Assembly: GCA_030789695.1 (NCBI GenBank)
Contig: CM061138.1
Location: 184,303,051-184,367,050 of the forward strand
Length of the DNA: 64,000 bases
Direction: 5' to 3'
From: Scilla litardierei
Lineage: Eukaryota; Streptophyta; Magnoliopsida; Asparagales; Asparagaceae
In this document: positions 31,706-42,960 of the stretch, piece after piece
Position numbering within the stretch: the first letter of the stretch is position 1
How the letters are laid out: every line of letters begins with the position of its first letter
Notes under the pieces: generated by a model
Told to the model about the DNA's origin: nothing
The model's input: only the letters and a program-made list of their open reading frames with translations
The model's database searches: none
Made by a program: the position numbers and the translations under genes

Positions 31706-32569
31706 AAGGGACGGGACGTGACAAGACGGGAATGGTTATTCTAGGGTGTCCACACACACGCACACACATGATAGCCTTACGATATCAAAAGTTGTTGTTG
31801 TCGGGCTCAGACTTCGTCGTCAAGTCTGAGTCGTCAGGAGTCGTCCCGGACGTTATCATTTCACGTCCGGTTCTTTTTGTTCACAGTTATCAATTCTAAC
31901 CAACTAAGGCCTAAGCACGGCCAAAAGTGCAAGTGGATACACTTGCCTGCGATGGCGAGTGTGTCGTCCTCTCGAAGCGTCTCGTCCAAGCATCTCGTTC
32001 GCAGAAGTCCGTCTGAAACAGTGCCGTGGCGACGGTGTCAGGTCTCAATTTCATCAAATCCTATTAGGGTTCGTTTCTTGGTTATCGGGACTATCCTATT
32101 CGTCAAAAGTCACTTTTTCGATGTTTCAGCCTAATCGACGATCTAATCCTATGTGCACAGTCAACAAAGTCCATTCATCGATTTTCTAGATGTGTACAAC
32201 GTTTTATTGGTGCTGGAAAATAAATTTTAGTTCAAGTTGACGATTTTTAGTTTACGGTTCAGTCAGCTATTGTGGGGGTTTCTACGAGTTTCAGGGAACC
32301 AACCTGAACCGGAGTTTGTCGTAGATTGGAAGTCGTGTCTGAACGGAGAACTCCTCAGCTTCAGATCTGGTCCTCGCACGATTTCCCAAAAGTTGAAACT
32401 TGCGACAAAGGCCTACGACGTGTCGCAACGTCGTAGAGGGTAAATCCGCGAAGTAGCACACTCAAGTAGGGCCCACAGCAGTGCTAGGGGTCAATGGGGG
32501 ACCCACAACACCTCTGGAGAACTTGGGGGGCCCACCACAGGAGTTGGTGTGGGAGATTCAATGTTGCGA

Positions 32570-33030
32570 CGAACTGTCGTCGGTCGGACACCGTCGGTGC
32601 GGGGGTTTCTCTCGGTCAGACCGAGAGAAACTCTCGGTCGGGCGTGATGCAGCGCAGTGGAGGCGGGGGCTTGTGCGGTGCGAGGGATTCCCTCGGTCAG
32701 ACCGAGCGGATCTCTTGGTCGGACACGGCAGGGTGCGGGCGTGCAGCGCTTGGGGCAATGCGGAACGGCCTCTCGGTCGGTGCGGGCGATGGCTTCGGTC
32801 GGGCGCTAGCGGGTGCGGGGCGGATGCGGAGCGGCTGCAACGAAGCGCTGCAGCGTGCGGACGAAGCGGGGTGCGGGCTGTTCTCTCGGTCGGAGCGGGC
32901 GATCTCCTCGGTCGGAGCGGGGGCGCTGCGGGTTGCAACATTGCAACTTGCAACGAAGCGGAGCGGAGCGCGGGTGCGGGGCTTGGCCTCGGTCAGACAC
33001 AGCCCGATGCGGTGGCGGCGGTCGGTCGTA
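32570..33030 (-). repeat. CTCGGTC-type GC-rich palindrome array, Tekay-like B 3' LTR
   Basis: About ten CTCGGTC or TCGGTCGG motifs in 450 bp, including two palindromes CTCGGTCAGACCGAG. The context is very GC-rich. Unlike the other families, on the minus strand it lies downstream of the TATA-like box. Confidence 0.82.
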
Positions 33031-33703
33031 CACTGGGGCTGCTGTCGCAACATTGCGACGAATGTTGGGAAGGTGTTTTTGACGGCTAGGGTTTGTGTGA
33101 TGCGGAAATAACCTAGCCTAGGGTTTATTTAAATAGAAATGAGCTAGGGTTAGGGTTAGGGTTTTAAGAAAAATAATTAAAATAATTAAAATAATTTAAC
33201 CTCTCCCTCACGCAAGTTGTGTGCGGCCAAAAATTCTGAAATTTGGTCAAAAAATTCTTTAATACGTTATTATAATATAGGAATTTTATCATAATTAAAA
33301 CACTTATAAAAATAGGTTTTAAAATTATTTAAAACTTTATAAAAAATAGAAAATAGGTCAAATTAAGCCTAAAAATTGTAAAATAATTATGGGGTGATCG
33401 GAACAACGAAAGAAAGAGAGTGAAGAAGACGGATCTAAATTTCAATGTCGAGAGACGACACTAAAAATAGAAACGTCTCGTGTCAAAACAGAAAGTCGCG
33501 ACGTCACATCAAATAAGATAGTATCGCGGAATAACGACTCGAGATATGTCGTTTCAAAGTTGTTCCACAATCTAATACTTTCAGAGACGATCACGACAAC
33601 ATATCACACAATAATGTTCAAAATCAAATAATGTCTAAAATAAACACGTGCACGATCAAGAGCACGTGCACAAAGAAAGTACGATCGGAAACCGACCGTT
33701 ACA

Positions 33704-33718
33704 TCCTCCCTAACTTAG
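33704..33718 (-). promoter_or_regulatory. Tekay-like B polypurine tract
   Basis: The minus strand reads CTAAGTTAGGGAGGA directly before the LTR start TGTAACGG. Confidence 0.8.
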
Positions 33719-33744
33719 AAATGATTCCGTCCTCGGAATCAACA

Positions 33745-34665
33745 TCAAGCTTCGTTGGGGAAAAGATGCGGGAATCGCTCTCTCATATCATCCTCACGCT
33801 CCCAGGTGGACTCTCCAGGTGATCCGTGACGCCACATCACTCTCACCAGGTCGACAATCTTATTCCTCAACTGCTTCCGTCGACGGTCCAAGATCTGCAC
33901 AGGCTGCTGGTCATATGTCAGGTCCGGGCGAACTGTAATCTTTGAGAAATCAACCGTGTGTGACGGATCACTGACGTACCGACGTAGCTGCGATACGTGG
34001 AATACGTCGTGAACCCCCTCCAAAGATGGTGGCAGAGCAAGGCGGTAGGCCACTGCTCCCACACGCTCTAGCACATCAAATGGCCCAATATACCTCGGAC
34101 TCAGCTTTCCCTTCTTCCCAAAACGAATAACTCTGCGGTTCGGAGAAATCTTCAGGAAGACGTGATCTCCAGGCTGAAACTCCAAGGGTCTCCTCTTGGC
34201 ATCTGTCCAATGCTTGAAGCGATCCTATGCAACTCTAAGCTTCTCCCTGATGTCTCTCACGACATCCATAGCTTCCACTATCATCTCCGGACCCAACAGC
34301 TCCCGATCTCCGATGTCATCCCAGCTCAGTGGCGATCGACATTTCCTTCCATATAAGGCAGCAAACGGTGCCATGCCAATGCTCGCCTGGTAGCTATTGT
34401 TATATGAGAACTCCACCAAGTGAAGATGGTCTTCCCATGATCCCTTTAAATCAAGCGTACAAGCTCGCAGCATATCCTCCAGAATCTGAATAGTCCTCTC
34501 GGACTGGCTATCAGTCTGCGGGTGGTACGCCGTGCTGAAACTCAGACTCGTACCCAAATGCTCCTGCAGACTTCTCCAGAACTGAGATGTGAACCTCGTG
34601 TCTCGGTCAGACACAATGCTCACGGGGACTCCATGTAAGCGTACAATCTCCTGCACGTACACGGT
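33745..34665 (-). pseudogene. Tekay-like B integrase core end and chromodomain
   Basis: It starts at the acceptor of intron 2 with [21 protein letters not shown], then [15 protein letters not shown] (catalytic Glu context) and, after an in-frame TAG at 34225-34227 where copy A has CAG, the [10 protein letters not shown] domain, [14 protein letters not shown] and the chromodomain ending WEREDDMRERFPHLFPNEA. The single stop is the only lesion I see in this exon. Confidence 0.87.
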
Positions 34666-34720
34666 CTATGTTACAACCAAATCAAGAGGAAATTAAAAGA
34701 GAAGTAAAGAAGAAATTTAC
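34666..34720 (-). other. Intron 2 inside integrase, copy B
   Basis: 55 bp on the minus strand, donor GAG/GTAAATTT, acceptor AACATAG/ACC, strongly U-rich. Splicing joins LARKYLE to TVYVQEIV in frame, restoring the normal integrase alignment; retention gives a stop after about 12 codons. It is very short for a plant intron, so removal needs RNA evidence. Confidence 0.68.
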
Positions 34721-36433
34721 CTCCAAATATTTCCTTGCCAAAGCTTCCGTAGACTGGCCCACTCGGAATGTGATAAAGTGCGCAGACTTGGTCAACCGAT
34801 CTACGATCACCCAAACTGCGTCGTTCTGCTTCGGGGTCCGAGGTAAACCAGTCACGAAGTCCATCGTAATATGTTGCCACTTCCTCTCCGGAATAGGAAG
34901 CGGTTGCAGCAACCCAGCAGTACGATGGTGCTCAGCCTTCACTTGTTGGCATATCAAACACTTGGCAACGCTCCGTGCCACACTCCTCTTCATGCCAATC
35001 CACCAGTAATTCAGACGGAGATCCTTATACATCTTGGTGCCTCCAGGATGTATAGAATATGACGAGCTATGAGCCTCACTCAACAGCTCCTCACGAACAT
35101 CACCTACAGGTACACAGAGTCTGCTGCCGTACCGCAGCGAACCATCCTCATGAATCACGAACTCCGTCCGTAGTCCAGCTTCAACATGCCTCCTGATCCT
35201 CTGCAGTTTTGGATCTCCTGCCTGTGCTACCTTGATCCGATCCACGATCATGGACTGAATCTGCAAATTCATGAATGAACGAACCACACCAAGTAGGACA
35301 ACCTCCAAATCCATCTCTCTCAGCTTCTGCTGAATCCTCCAGTCGGCAATATGCATCATCGCAGTAGGAAGTCTACTCAAGGTATCCGGCACTACGTTCA
35401 CCTTTCCCGGATGATACTGCAAATCAATCTCGTAGTCAGCCATGAGCTCTAACCATCGCCTCTGACGCATGTTGAGCTCCTTCTGCGTGAAGATGTATTT
35501 CAAGCTCTTGTGATTGGTGAAAATCTTCACACTCTCACCTAGCAAGAAGTGCCTCCAAATCTTCAGTGCAAAAATCACTACTGCCAACTCCAGACCGTGC
35601 GTCGGGTAATTCTTCTCATGAGTCCTCAACTGACGAGAAGCGTACACGACCACGTGGCCATGCTGCTGCAAGACGCATCCTAGGCCCTTCCCTGATGCAT
35701 CACAATAAACTTCGAAGCCTCCGCTTCGATCCGGTACTGCCAACACCGGTGCCGTGGTCAATCTCGCCTTCAAGATACTGAAGGCCTCCTCACAAGCATC
35801 TGACCAAAGAAACTCCACGTCCTTCCTCGTCAGCTTCGTCATCGGCTTTGCAATCTTCGAGAAATCTTTGATGAGCCGTCGATAATATCCTGCTAAGTCA
35901 AGAAAACTCCTGATGTCTGACGCTGACTGCGGAGTCGACCAATCTCTAACTGCTCTGACCTTCTCCGGATCCACAGATATGCCATCGTCGGACACCACGT
36001 GTCCCAGGAATGCGACTCTGTCCAGCCAGAACTCGCACTTGCTATACTTGGCATAAAGCTTGTGTCGCCTCAGCGTCTCCAGCACTGTCCTCAGATGACA
36101 GCTGTGCTCCTCCTCAGACTTCGAGTAAATAGGAATGTCGTCAATAAAGATAACGACAAACTTATCCAGGAAGTCGTAGAAAATCAAGTTCATCAAATTC
36201 ATGAACACAGCTGGAGCATTGGTCACGCCAAACGGCATGACCACGAACTCATAATGTCTGTACTTCGTCCGGAAAGCTGTCTTCGGAACATCATCCTTCT
36301 TCACCTTCAACTGATGGTACCTGCTCCTCAAGTCCAACTTCGAGAAGACTCTCGAACCTCCAAGTTGATCAAAGATATCGTCGATGCGTGATAGCGGATA
36401 CTTATTCTTCACGGTGACAGCATTCAGCCCTCG
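34721..36433 (-). pseudogene. Tekay-like B RT, RNase H and integrase N-terminal half
   Basis: About 570 residues in one frame: [27 protein letters not shown] (active-site FIDD intact), [39 protein letters not shown], the zinc module [11 protein letters not shown] and [13 protein letters not shown]. RNase H has FTNH where copy A has FTDH, a possible loss of a catalytic aspartate. It is preceded by a TAG at 36434-36436 (copy A has TAT). Confidence 0.88.
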
Positions 36434-37152
36434 CTAGTCCACGCACATCCTGCGGGACCCATCCTTCTTCTTCACGAGCAAAACTGGTGCACCCCATGGT
36501 GACACACTAGGGTGGATGAAACCCTTCTGCAGCAACTCATCTAACTGCTTCCGCAGCTCCTCGAGCTCAGCGGGAGCCATACGGTACGTCGCCTTCGATA
36601 TCGGCTGCGCTCCCGGCATAAGATCAATACCAAATTCTAGAGCTCTGTCGGGTGGCAGACCCGAGATATCCTTCGGAAAGACGTCGTCGAAATCTCTGAC
36701 GACTGCTGGTCGTTCGATCTCCATCTCCATCTGCATGGCTGCAACAATCGGCACCTCCCGCTTGGCCCGATATCTGATGGGCCCAAGCGACTCATCTCTG
36801 CTGCGGAACTCAAACTCCGGATGGCCTGGAATTCGGAACACCACCCTCTTGCTGTGACAGTCGATCGAGGCGTGGAAATCTCCCAACCAATTGATGCCAA
36901 GAACGATATCGAAGTGTGGCAGATCGTGGACAATGAAATCTGCAAAGAGCTCGTGTCCACTGACCACCAAAGAAATCGATCGACATCCCAAATTCACTGT
37001 CACCACTCCGTTCCCTGTGGTGATATCCCAACACTTAGGGAGTGTATGGGTGGGAATGCAGTGCTTTGTTACAAACCTCCAGGATATGATGCACATAGAT
37101 GCACCGGAGTCGAACAAAGCCAAGGCTGGGTGAGAGGATACTAGAATGGTGC
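36434..37152 (-). pseudogene. Tekay-like B protease and RT N-terminus
   Basis: Begins at the acceptor of intron 1. Contains [18 protein letters not shown] (protease DSG), [26 protein letters not shown] and [12 protein letters not shown], ending at the TAG at 36434-36436 within the conserved CVDYRGLN motif. Confidence 0.88.
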
Positions 37153-37264
37153 CTAAGATATAAACAACTATGGTCAAACCAAGCTACTCTAACACGCAAT
37201 TCAAACAAGCAACACAAATAATAAGATCTAATCTATGAAATGAAAGACTAGAATCAAGAGTTAC
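37153..37264 (-). other. Intron 1 between gag and pol, copy B
   Basis: 112 bp, donor GCAG/GTAACTC, acceptor ATATCTTAG/GCACC. Position, phase and flanking codons are identical to copy A. Retention ends Gag as VIAGNS-stop; splicing yields VIAG joined to [13 protein letters not shown] in frame. Confidence 0.82.
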
Positions 37265-38409
37265 CTGCTATAACTCCATCCAGCTCCTCAGTCTCAACAG
37301 CTGTCATGGTATACGCCGGCCTCTGGGGCTGTGCTGCTTTCTGAAACATCTGCCTCTGTGGCGCCAAAGGTGGTCCACGAGCAGCAGGTCCTCTCTGAAC
37401 TGGAGCAGGTGCTCTCATCTGCAGCGGGGCTGGCGCTCCAACTACAGCATGACGAGCTCTCGGACAATCCCTCGCAGCATGCGAGGCATCTCCACAAACT
37501 AAGCATAGGCCCATCTTCTTCCTGCAGGTGGCCTGAACATGTCCAGGCTTTCCGCAGAAGTGGCACGGGCCCTTGCCCTGAATCTGAACTGGTGCTCCAG
37601 GCCTCTTGAATGGTACTGTCTGAACTGGCCTCATTGTCGGCCTAGCAGGTGGCCGGTACTGCTCCATGGGACGCTTCCCCTTATCAGCTGGAGGGTCAGG
37701 TAGGAGCGAAATAAGCTCATGATTCTTCGCAGCATCCAGCACCTCCCTCATCGTCGTGAAACTCGCCGAAGACATAGAAGCCAGAATCTTCGGACGCAGT
37801 CCCTGACGAAAGCGATCAGCTCTCTTCTCCTCCTTCCTCACCATATACGGGGAAAACGGCTCAGCATCTCAAACTCAGCTTCATACTCCTCGACGGTCAT
37901 ATCCCCCTGCTTCAGATCTATAAAATTGCTCAGCAGCTCCCTCCTTGCAGACTTGGTTAAATACTTGTCCTTGAACATCGATCTGAAGGTCTTCCACCCC
38001 ACTGGCTTCTCAAGACGCCTCTCCTCGATGCGCCACCAGTTCCTCACATTCTCCATCAGCTGCATCTTCGCTATCTCCACCCGGGTATCGTCAGGAATCT
38101 TCGCAGCAACTAACTTCTCCTCCGTGCTCTGGATCCACTCGTCAGTAGCTAGGGGTTCCTCCTTCCCCGAAAATGTCCTTGGCTGGAGCTCGTTGAACTG
38201 CTTCACTCCTGGAGCAGCTCGTGGGGCAGGTGGAGGAGGTGGTGGTGCAACTGGAACAGCCTGACAGCACGCTGGGACTGCTGAACCAACTGATGCTGAA
38301 CATCCAGCATCTCCCTCATCACACCCAGAAACTGACGAAAGTCTCCGCCCTGGTCCTCCGGAACTCCATCTCCTGAGTTCCCCGATTGGGTAACGCGTCG
38401 TCATGCCAT
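37265..38409 (-). pseudogene. Tekay-like B gag
   Basis: Start at 38409 by alignment with copy A; codon 3 is TGA. A one-base loss near 38265 and another near 37843 shift the frame, giving open parts 37838-38404 and 37254-37844. Visible: PPPPPPAPRAAPG, FNELQPRTFSGKEEPLATDEW, RNWWRIEERRLEKPVGW, MTVEEYEAEFEMLSRF and two zinc knuckles CHFCGKPGHVQATC and CLVCGDASHAARDC. The reading frame into the intron donor is intact. Confidence 0.86.
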
Positions 38410-38498
38410 CCTATTGACAGAAACACAGAGATTAGACTCGTACGATTACTGGATGATAATAAAATGAATTTCAATACTTTGATTGTTCCGTATTCGTA

Positions 38499-38523
38499 GG
38501 TTCGAGACCTGCATGGGCCACCA
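38499..38523 (-). promoter_or_regulatory. Tekay-like B primer binding site (tRNA-Ile type)
   Basis: 25 bases starting 8 nt from the LTR end are complementary to a tRNA 3' end, comprising acceptor ATGGGCC-A-CCA and a full T arm (GCAGG TTCGAGA CCTGC). From memory this fits plant tRNA-Ile; the perfect T-arm folding shows it is a tRNA match. Confidence 0.78.
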
Positions 38524-39350
38524 CTAAAACCTGTCACGCCCCGCTTCTCAAAAAGGACGGAGGCGAAGCGTGACTAAGGCCCACTTAGGCCGGGGCTGAG
38601 AGCCCAGACCCAATAAGCGTCTGTGGTATTCCAAAACGAAGGAAACAGGAACCTGCAAGTTAGTACGGAACAACAAAAGTACTGAAAGAGATATCATTTC
38701 ATTTTATTCCAAATAAAACATCCAAAGTACTGAGAGTCTAAAATCACCCGAAGGGCTACAACTGCAGAAAAGAGAAACTACCGGTGCAAGCACCCAACCT
38801 AATCAAGAAAACAAAATGGTGCTACGCACCCAAACTAAACTGGAACAGAACTATGGATCAGGAACGTGAGGCCTCTAACTCTGGTCCTCCTTTGGGTCGT
38901 ACTCCGAATCAACGTCCTCCGGCTCTCCGTCTGCTGGCAAGTCTGCCTCGTCGACGTACTCTGGCTCAACACCTGACGTACATCACCAAAAGAAGGAACT
39001 GTACGTCAGGTAAGGTCTACAAAAAGGGTTAGACCAAACTACAAGTGTATCAAATTTTAGACAACGTTTTACTGGTTGATTAGCATGCTGGGATTATAAC
39101 TGAGTAACAAGCAGAAGTAACGTAGCAGAAAGTAAAGCGCAGCAAGTAGTAGTCGTAGCATGTGCTACCAACTACGGGACTAGCCTACAGGTGTCATGAC
39201 AAGTCGGGACGTGACGGAACAAGACGGGACAAGACAAGTGAGACACGAAAGGGTTCACGCCTTACGGTTCGAGGGGGATCAGACCCTCTTGCCGTGCGCA
39301 CGCTCAACCCAACCCCAAACCCCAAGGAAAGACAAGACAAGACACACAGT

Positions 39351-39516
39351 ACAAGGGATCACTCGCTCTAGCTTGGTGAGTGCCCTATTGCCCGCAGGCT
39401 GTGTATCCGTACAAGGGATCACTCTCTCTAGCTTGAAGAGTGCCCTATTGCCCGCAGGCTGTGAATCTGTACAAGGGATCACTCGAAGAGTGCCCTATTG
39501 CCCGCAGGCTGTGCAA
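39351..39516 (-). repeat. Tandem hairpin repeat, Tekay-like B 5' LTR
   Basis: Counterpart of 31539-31705. In unit one the right arm reads TGAGTG (a G-U-compatible change opposite CACTCG). Unit two keeps CACTCT/AGAGTG. Confidence 0.9.
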
Positions 39517-40379
39517 GAAGGGACGGGACGTGACAAGACGGGAATGGTTATTCTAGGGTGTCCACACACACGCACACACATGATAGCCCTACGATATCAA
39601 AAGTTGTTATTGTCGGGCTCAGACTTTGTCGTCAAGTCTGAGCCGTCAGGAGTCGTCCCGGACTCTATCATTTCACGTCCGGTTCTTTTTGTTCACAGTT
39701 ATCAATTCTAACCAACTAAGGCCTAAGCACGGCCAAAAGTGCAAGTGGATACACTTGCCTGCGATGGCGAGTGTGTCGTCCTCTCGAAGCGTCTCGTCCA
39801 AGCGTCTCATCCGCGGAAGTCCGTCTAAAACAGTGCCGTGGCGACGGTGTCAGGTCTCAATTTCATCAAATCCTATTAGGGTTCGTTTCTAGGTTATCGG
39901 GACTATCCTATTCGTCAAAAGTCACTTTTTCGATGTTTCAGCCTAATCGACGATCTAATCCTATGTGCACAGTCAACAGAGTCCATTCGTCGATTTTCTA
40001 GATGTGTACAACGTTTTACTGGTGCTGGAAAATAAATTTTAGTTCAAGTTGACGATTTTTAGTTTAGGGTTCAGTCAGCTATTGTGGGGGTTTCTACGAG
40101 TTTCGGGAACCAACCTGAACCGGAGTTTGTCGTAGATTGGAAGTCGTGTCTGAACGGAGAACTCCTCAGCTTCAGATCTGGTCCTCGCACGATTCCCCAA
40201 AAGTTGAAACTTGCGACGAAGGCCTACGACGTGTCGCAACGTCTTAGACGGCAAATCCTTGAAGTAGCACACTCAAGTGGGGTCCACAGCAGTGCTAGGG
40301 GTCAATGGGGGACCCACAACACCTCTGGAGAACTTGGGGGGCCCACCACAGGAGTTGGTGTGGGAGATTCAATGTTGCG

Positions 40380-40840
40380 ACGAACTGTCGTCGGTCGGAC
40401 ACCGTCGGTGCGGGGGTTTCTCTTGGTCAGATCGAGAGAAACTCTCGGTCGGGCGTGATGCAGCGCAACGGAGGCGGGGGCTTGTGCGGTGCGAGGGATT
40501 CCCTCGGTCAGACCGAGCGGATCTCTCGGTCGGGCACGGCGGGGTGCGGGCGTGCATCGCTTGGGGCGATGTGGAGCGGCCTCTCGGTCGGTGCGGGCGA
40601 TGGCTTCGGTCGGGCACTAGCGGGTGCGGGGCGGATGCGGAGCGGCTGCAACGAAGCGCTGCAGCGTGCGGACGAAGCGGGGTGCGGGCTGTTCTCTCGG
40701 TCGGAGCGGGCGATCTCCTCGGTCGGAGCGGGGGCGCTGCGGGTTGCAACATTGCAACTTGCAACGAAGCGGAGTGGAGCGCGGGTGCGGGGCTTGGCCT
40801 CGGTCAGACACAGCCTGATGCGGTGGCAGCGGTCGGTCGT
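40380..40840 (-). repeat. CTCGGTC-type GC-rich palindrome array, Tekay-like B 5' LTR
   Basis: Counterpart of 32570-33030 with a handful of substitutions, for example CTTGGTCAGATCGAG where the left LTR has a perfect palindrome. Confidence 0.82.
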
Positions 40841-41532
40841 GCACTGGGGCTGCTGTCGCAACGTTGCGACGAACGTTGGGAAGGTGTTTTTGACGGCTAG
40901 GGTTTGTGTGATGCGGAAATAACCTAGCCTAGGGTTTATTTAAATAGAAATGAGCTAGGGTTAGGGTTAGGGTTTTAAGAAAAATAATTAAAATAATTAA
41001 AATAATTTATTTAAAACAAATTCACTCTCCTCTCCCTCACGCAAGTTGTGTGCGGCCAAAAATTCTGAAATTTGGTCAAAAAATTCTTTAATATGTTATT
41101 ATAATATAGGAATTTTATCATAATTAAAACACTTATAAAAATAGGTTTTAAAATTATTTAAAACTTTATAAAAAATAGAAAATAGGTCAAATTAAGCCTA
41201 AAAATTGTAAAATAATTATGGGGTGATCGGGACAACGAAAGAAAGAGAGTGAAGAAGACGGATCTAAATTTCGATGTTAAGAGACGAAACTAAAAATAGA
41301 AACGTCTCGCGTCAAAACAGAAAGTCGCGACGTCACATCAAATACGATAGTATCGTGGAATAACGACTCGAGATATGTCGTTTCAAAGTTGTTCCACAAT
41401 CTAATACTTTCAGAGACGATCACGACAACATATCACACAATAATGTTCAAAATCAAATAATGTCTAAAATAAACACGTGCACGATCAAGAGCACGTGCAC
41501 AAAGAAAGTACGATTGGAAACCGACTGTTACA

Positions 41533-42137
41533 TCAGCTTCATCTATTTTAAAACCTAAGTCCAAAAGGAAGATTTTGAGTCGATTATACCAAGCTCTAGG
41601 AGCTTGTCTCAACCATATAACGCTTTCTTAAGTTTGAAAACATGGTACATAAATTTTTCATGAATGAAACCGGGTGGTTGAGAAACATAAACTTCTTCAT
41701 TAACGATACCATTTAAAAATGCACTTTTAACATCCATTTGAAATAATTTAAAATTTTTATGAGATGCAAAATATAAAAGCAACCTAATAGCTTCTAATCT
41801 AGCTACAGGGCACAGGATTCTTCGAAATCAATACATTCCTCTTGCCGGTAGCCTTGAGCTACTAACCTTGCTTTGTTCCATGTGATGACATCGTTCTCAT
41901 CGGTCTTGTTCCTAAAAATCCATTTGGTCCCAATGACTTGGTGACCATTTGGAAGAGGAACGAGCTCCTAAACTTCATTTCTTTCAAATTGCATGAGCTC
42001 CTCTTCCATTGCAACTATCCACGAGCTATCTTCACAAGCTTCTTGAATGTTCTTTGGCTCAATGGTAGAGACAAATGCACAATGAGAGAATTCATCAATC
42101 CTTGACCTTGTTTCGACACCCACACCAATGTCTCCAA
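41533..42137 (-). pseudogene. Sirevirus RT N-terminal part
   Basis: The minus strand, in several frames, gives EELMQFERNEV, GTKWIFRNKTDENDVITWNKARLVAQGY and the region leading to FKWMLK, the usual start of Copia RT. Stops and frameshifts are frequent. It is interrupted at 41533 by Tekay-like B with TSD TCAGC. Confidence 0.75.
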
Positions 42138-42960
42138 TTATTTGGTCAAGTGGGTGATTACGAACGGTCGGATAAGCTCTGGGAATACCTGGATCACTTG
42201 GAACATCCTCAACATTTTCATTTGTATTGTTAGTCTCAAAAATAAAATCATTAATTTTAACATTACTAATAGAATCACATAAGACATCTGCACTATCACC
42301 GACAACATGATGAATATCAAAATCTTCATAAAATGAAACGTGTAGTGATTCCTCGATCGTTGAAGAGATTTTGTTACATATCCGGTAGGCTTTACTACGT
42401 GTGGAATATCCAACAAAGATTCCTTCATCGGATCTTGGCTCAAATTTATCTAAGTTACCATATATGTTCTTTATAAAACATTTTGAACCAAAAACACGAA
42501 AATATTTAACTTGCGACCTTTTATCATAAAATAATTCAAAACAAGTTTTATCATCACAAAACTTAGTAAAAAATTCATTCTCGAATTCTTCTCGATGATA
42601 ACTACGAATAGCGATAATGGTGGTTCCTAAGAAATTTTGAATTCTCTTTGCAAATATAGTAAACTATTCAAAAGCTTCATTATTATTGTTTAAAAATGAA
42701 ACCCAAGTAAATCTAGAGAAGTCATCTACGACGACTAATCCCTAATGAGCATTACCTAAAGATGCGGTTCTAGTTGGTCCAGATAAATCTAAATGATGTA
42801 ATTCTAGGGTCCTATTAAAAGTAATGCCATCTTTAAGTTTAAAAGACGATTTACTTAGTTTACCTCTTTGGCATGAATCACAAAAGTTTTTCTTACTAAA
42901 AACAATCTTCGGAAAACCTTTAACAAGATCATGCTTAGCTAACTTTATAAGTGCTTAAAA
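42138..42960 (-). pseudogene. Sirevirus integrase, decayed
   Basis: Fragments in three frames: HRRFGHVHF of the HHCC module near 42960, a CDSCQRGK-like segment, VVVDDFSRFTW of the core, VFGSKCF and PRSDEGIFVGYS of the C-terminal part. The short ORF 42138-42443 is a shifted frame of this region. No continuous product is possible. Confidence 0.7.

Larger units (their letters stand above)
30721..33703 (-). repeat. Tekay-like B 3' LTR
   Basis: 2,983 bp, TGTCACGCCC...CCGTTACA. It shares the outer ~1.5 kb design with copy A (hairpin repeat 31539-31705) but carries a GC-rich CTCGGTC array (32570-33030) and a TATTTAAATA box at about 33127-33136 with telo-box-like AGGGTT repeats beside it. Overlapping 130-205-residue ORFs in both strands of 32480-33110 are artefacts of GC-rich repeats. 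Confidence 0.92.
30721..41532 (-). mobile_element. Tekay/Del-like chromovirus, copy B, full length, nested in Sirevirus RT
   Basis: 10,812 bp with TSD TCAGC (30716-30720 and 41533-41537). Same family organisation as copy A: LTR ends, PBS, two zinc knuckles, gag/pol intron, integrase intron, chromodomain and PPT. The LTR U3 array is of a different type, so A and B are sister families rather than copies of one. Pol has only two premature stops, so it is the less decayed copy. Confidence 0.92.
38532..41532 (-). repeat. Tekay-like B 5' LTR
   Basis: 3,001 bp, closely matching the left LTR; a visible indel near 41005-41035 adds about 18 bp here. On the minus strand it has a TATTTAAATA box at about 40938-40947 with the CTCGGTC array downstream of it, and hairpin repeats at 39351-39516. 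Confidence 0.92.

Noticed and set aside
32480..33111. Several 75-205-residue overlapping ORFs on both strands (same at 40277-40922)
   Set aside because: They lie wholly within the GC-rich array of the Tekay-like B LTRs, are rich in Arg, Gly, Ser and Ala in every frame, and occur in both LTRs. They are artefacts of GC-rich repeats with few stop codons.
33145..33164. Telomere-like TAGGGTTAGGGTTAGGG (also 40950-40972)
   Set aside because: Only about three units, not the plant TTTAGGG repeat, and located beside the TATA-like box in both LTRs of one element. It is better read as telo-box-like promoter sequence.
38499..38523. Possible tRNA-Ile gene
   Set aside because: Only the 3' third of a tRNA is present, ending with encoded CCA next to the LTR. 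It is a primer binding site, not a gene.
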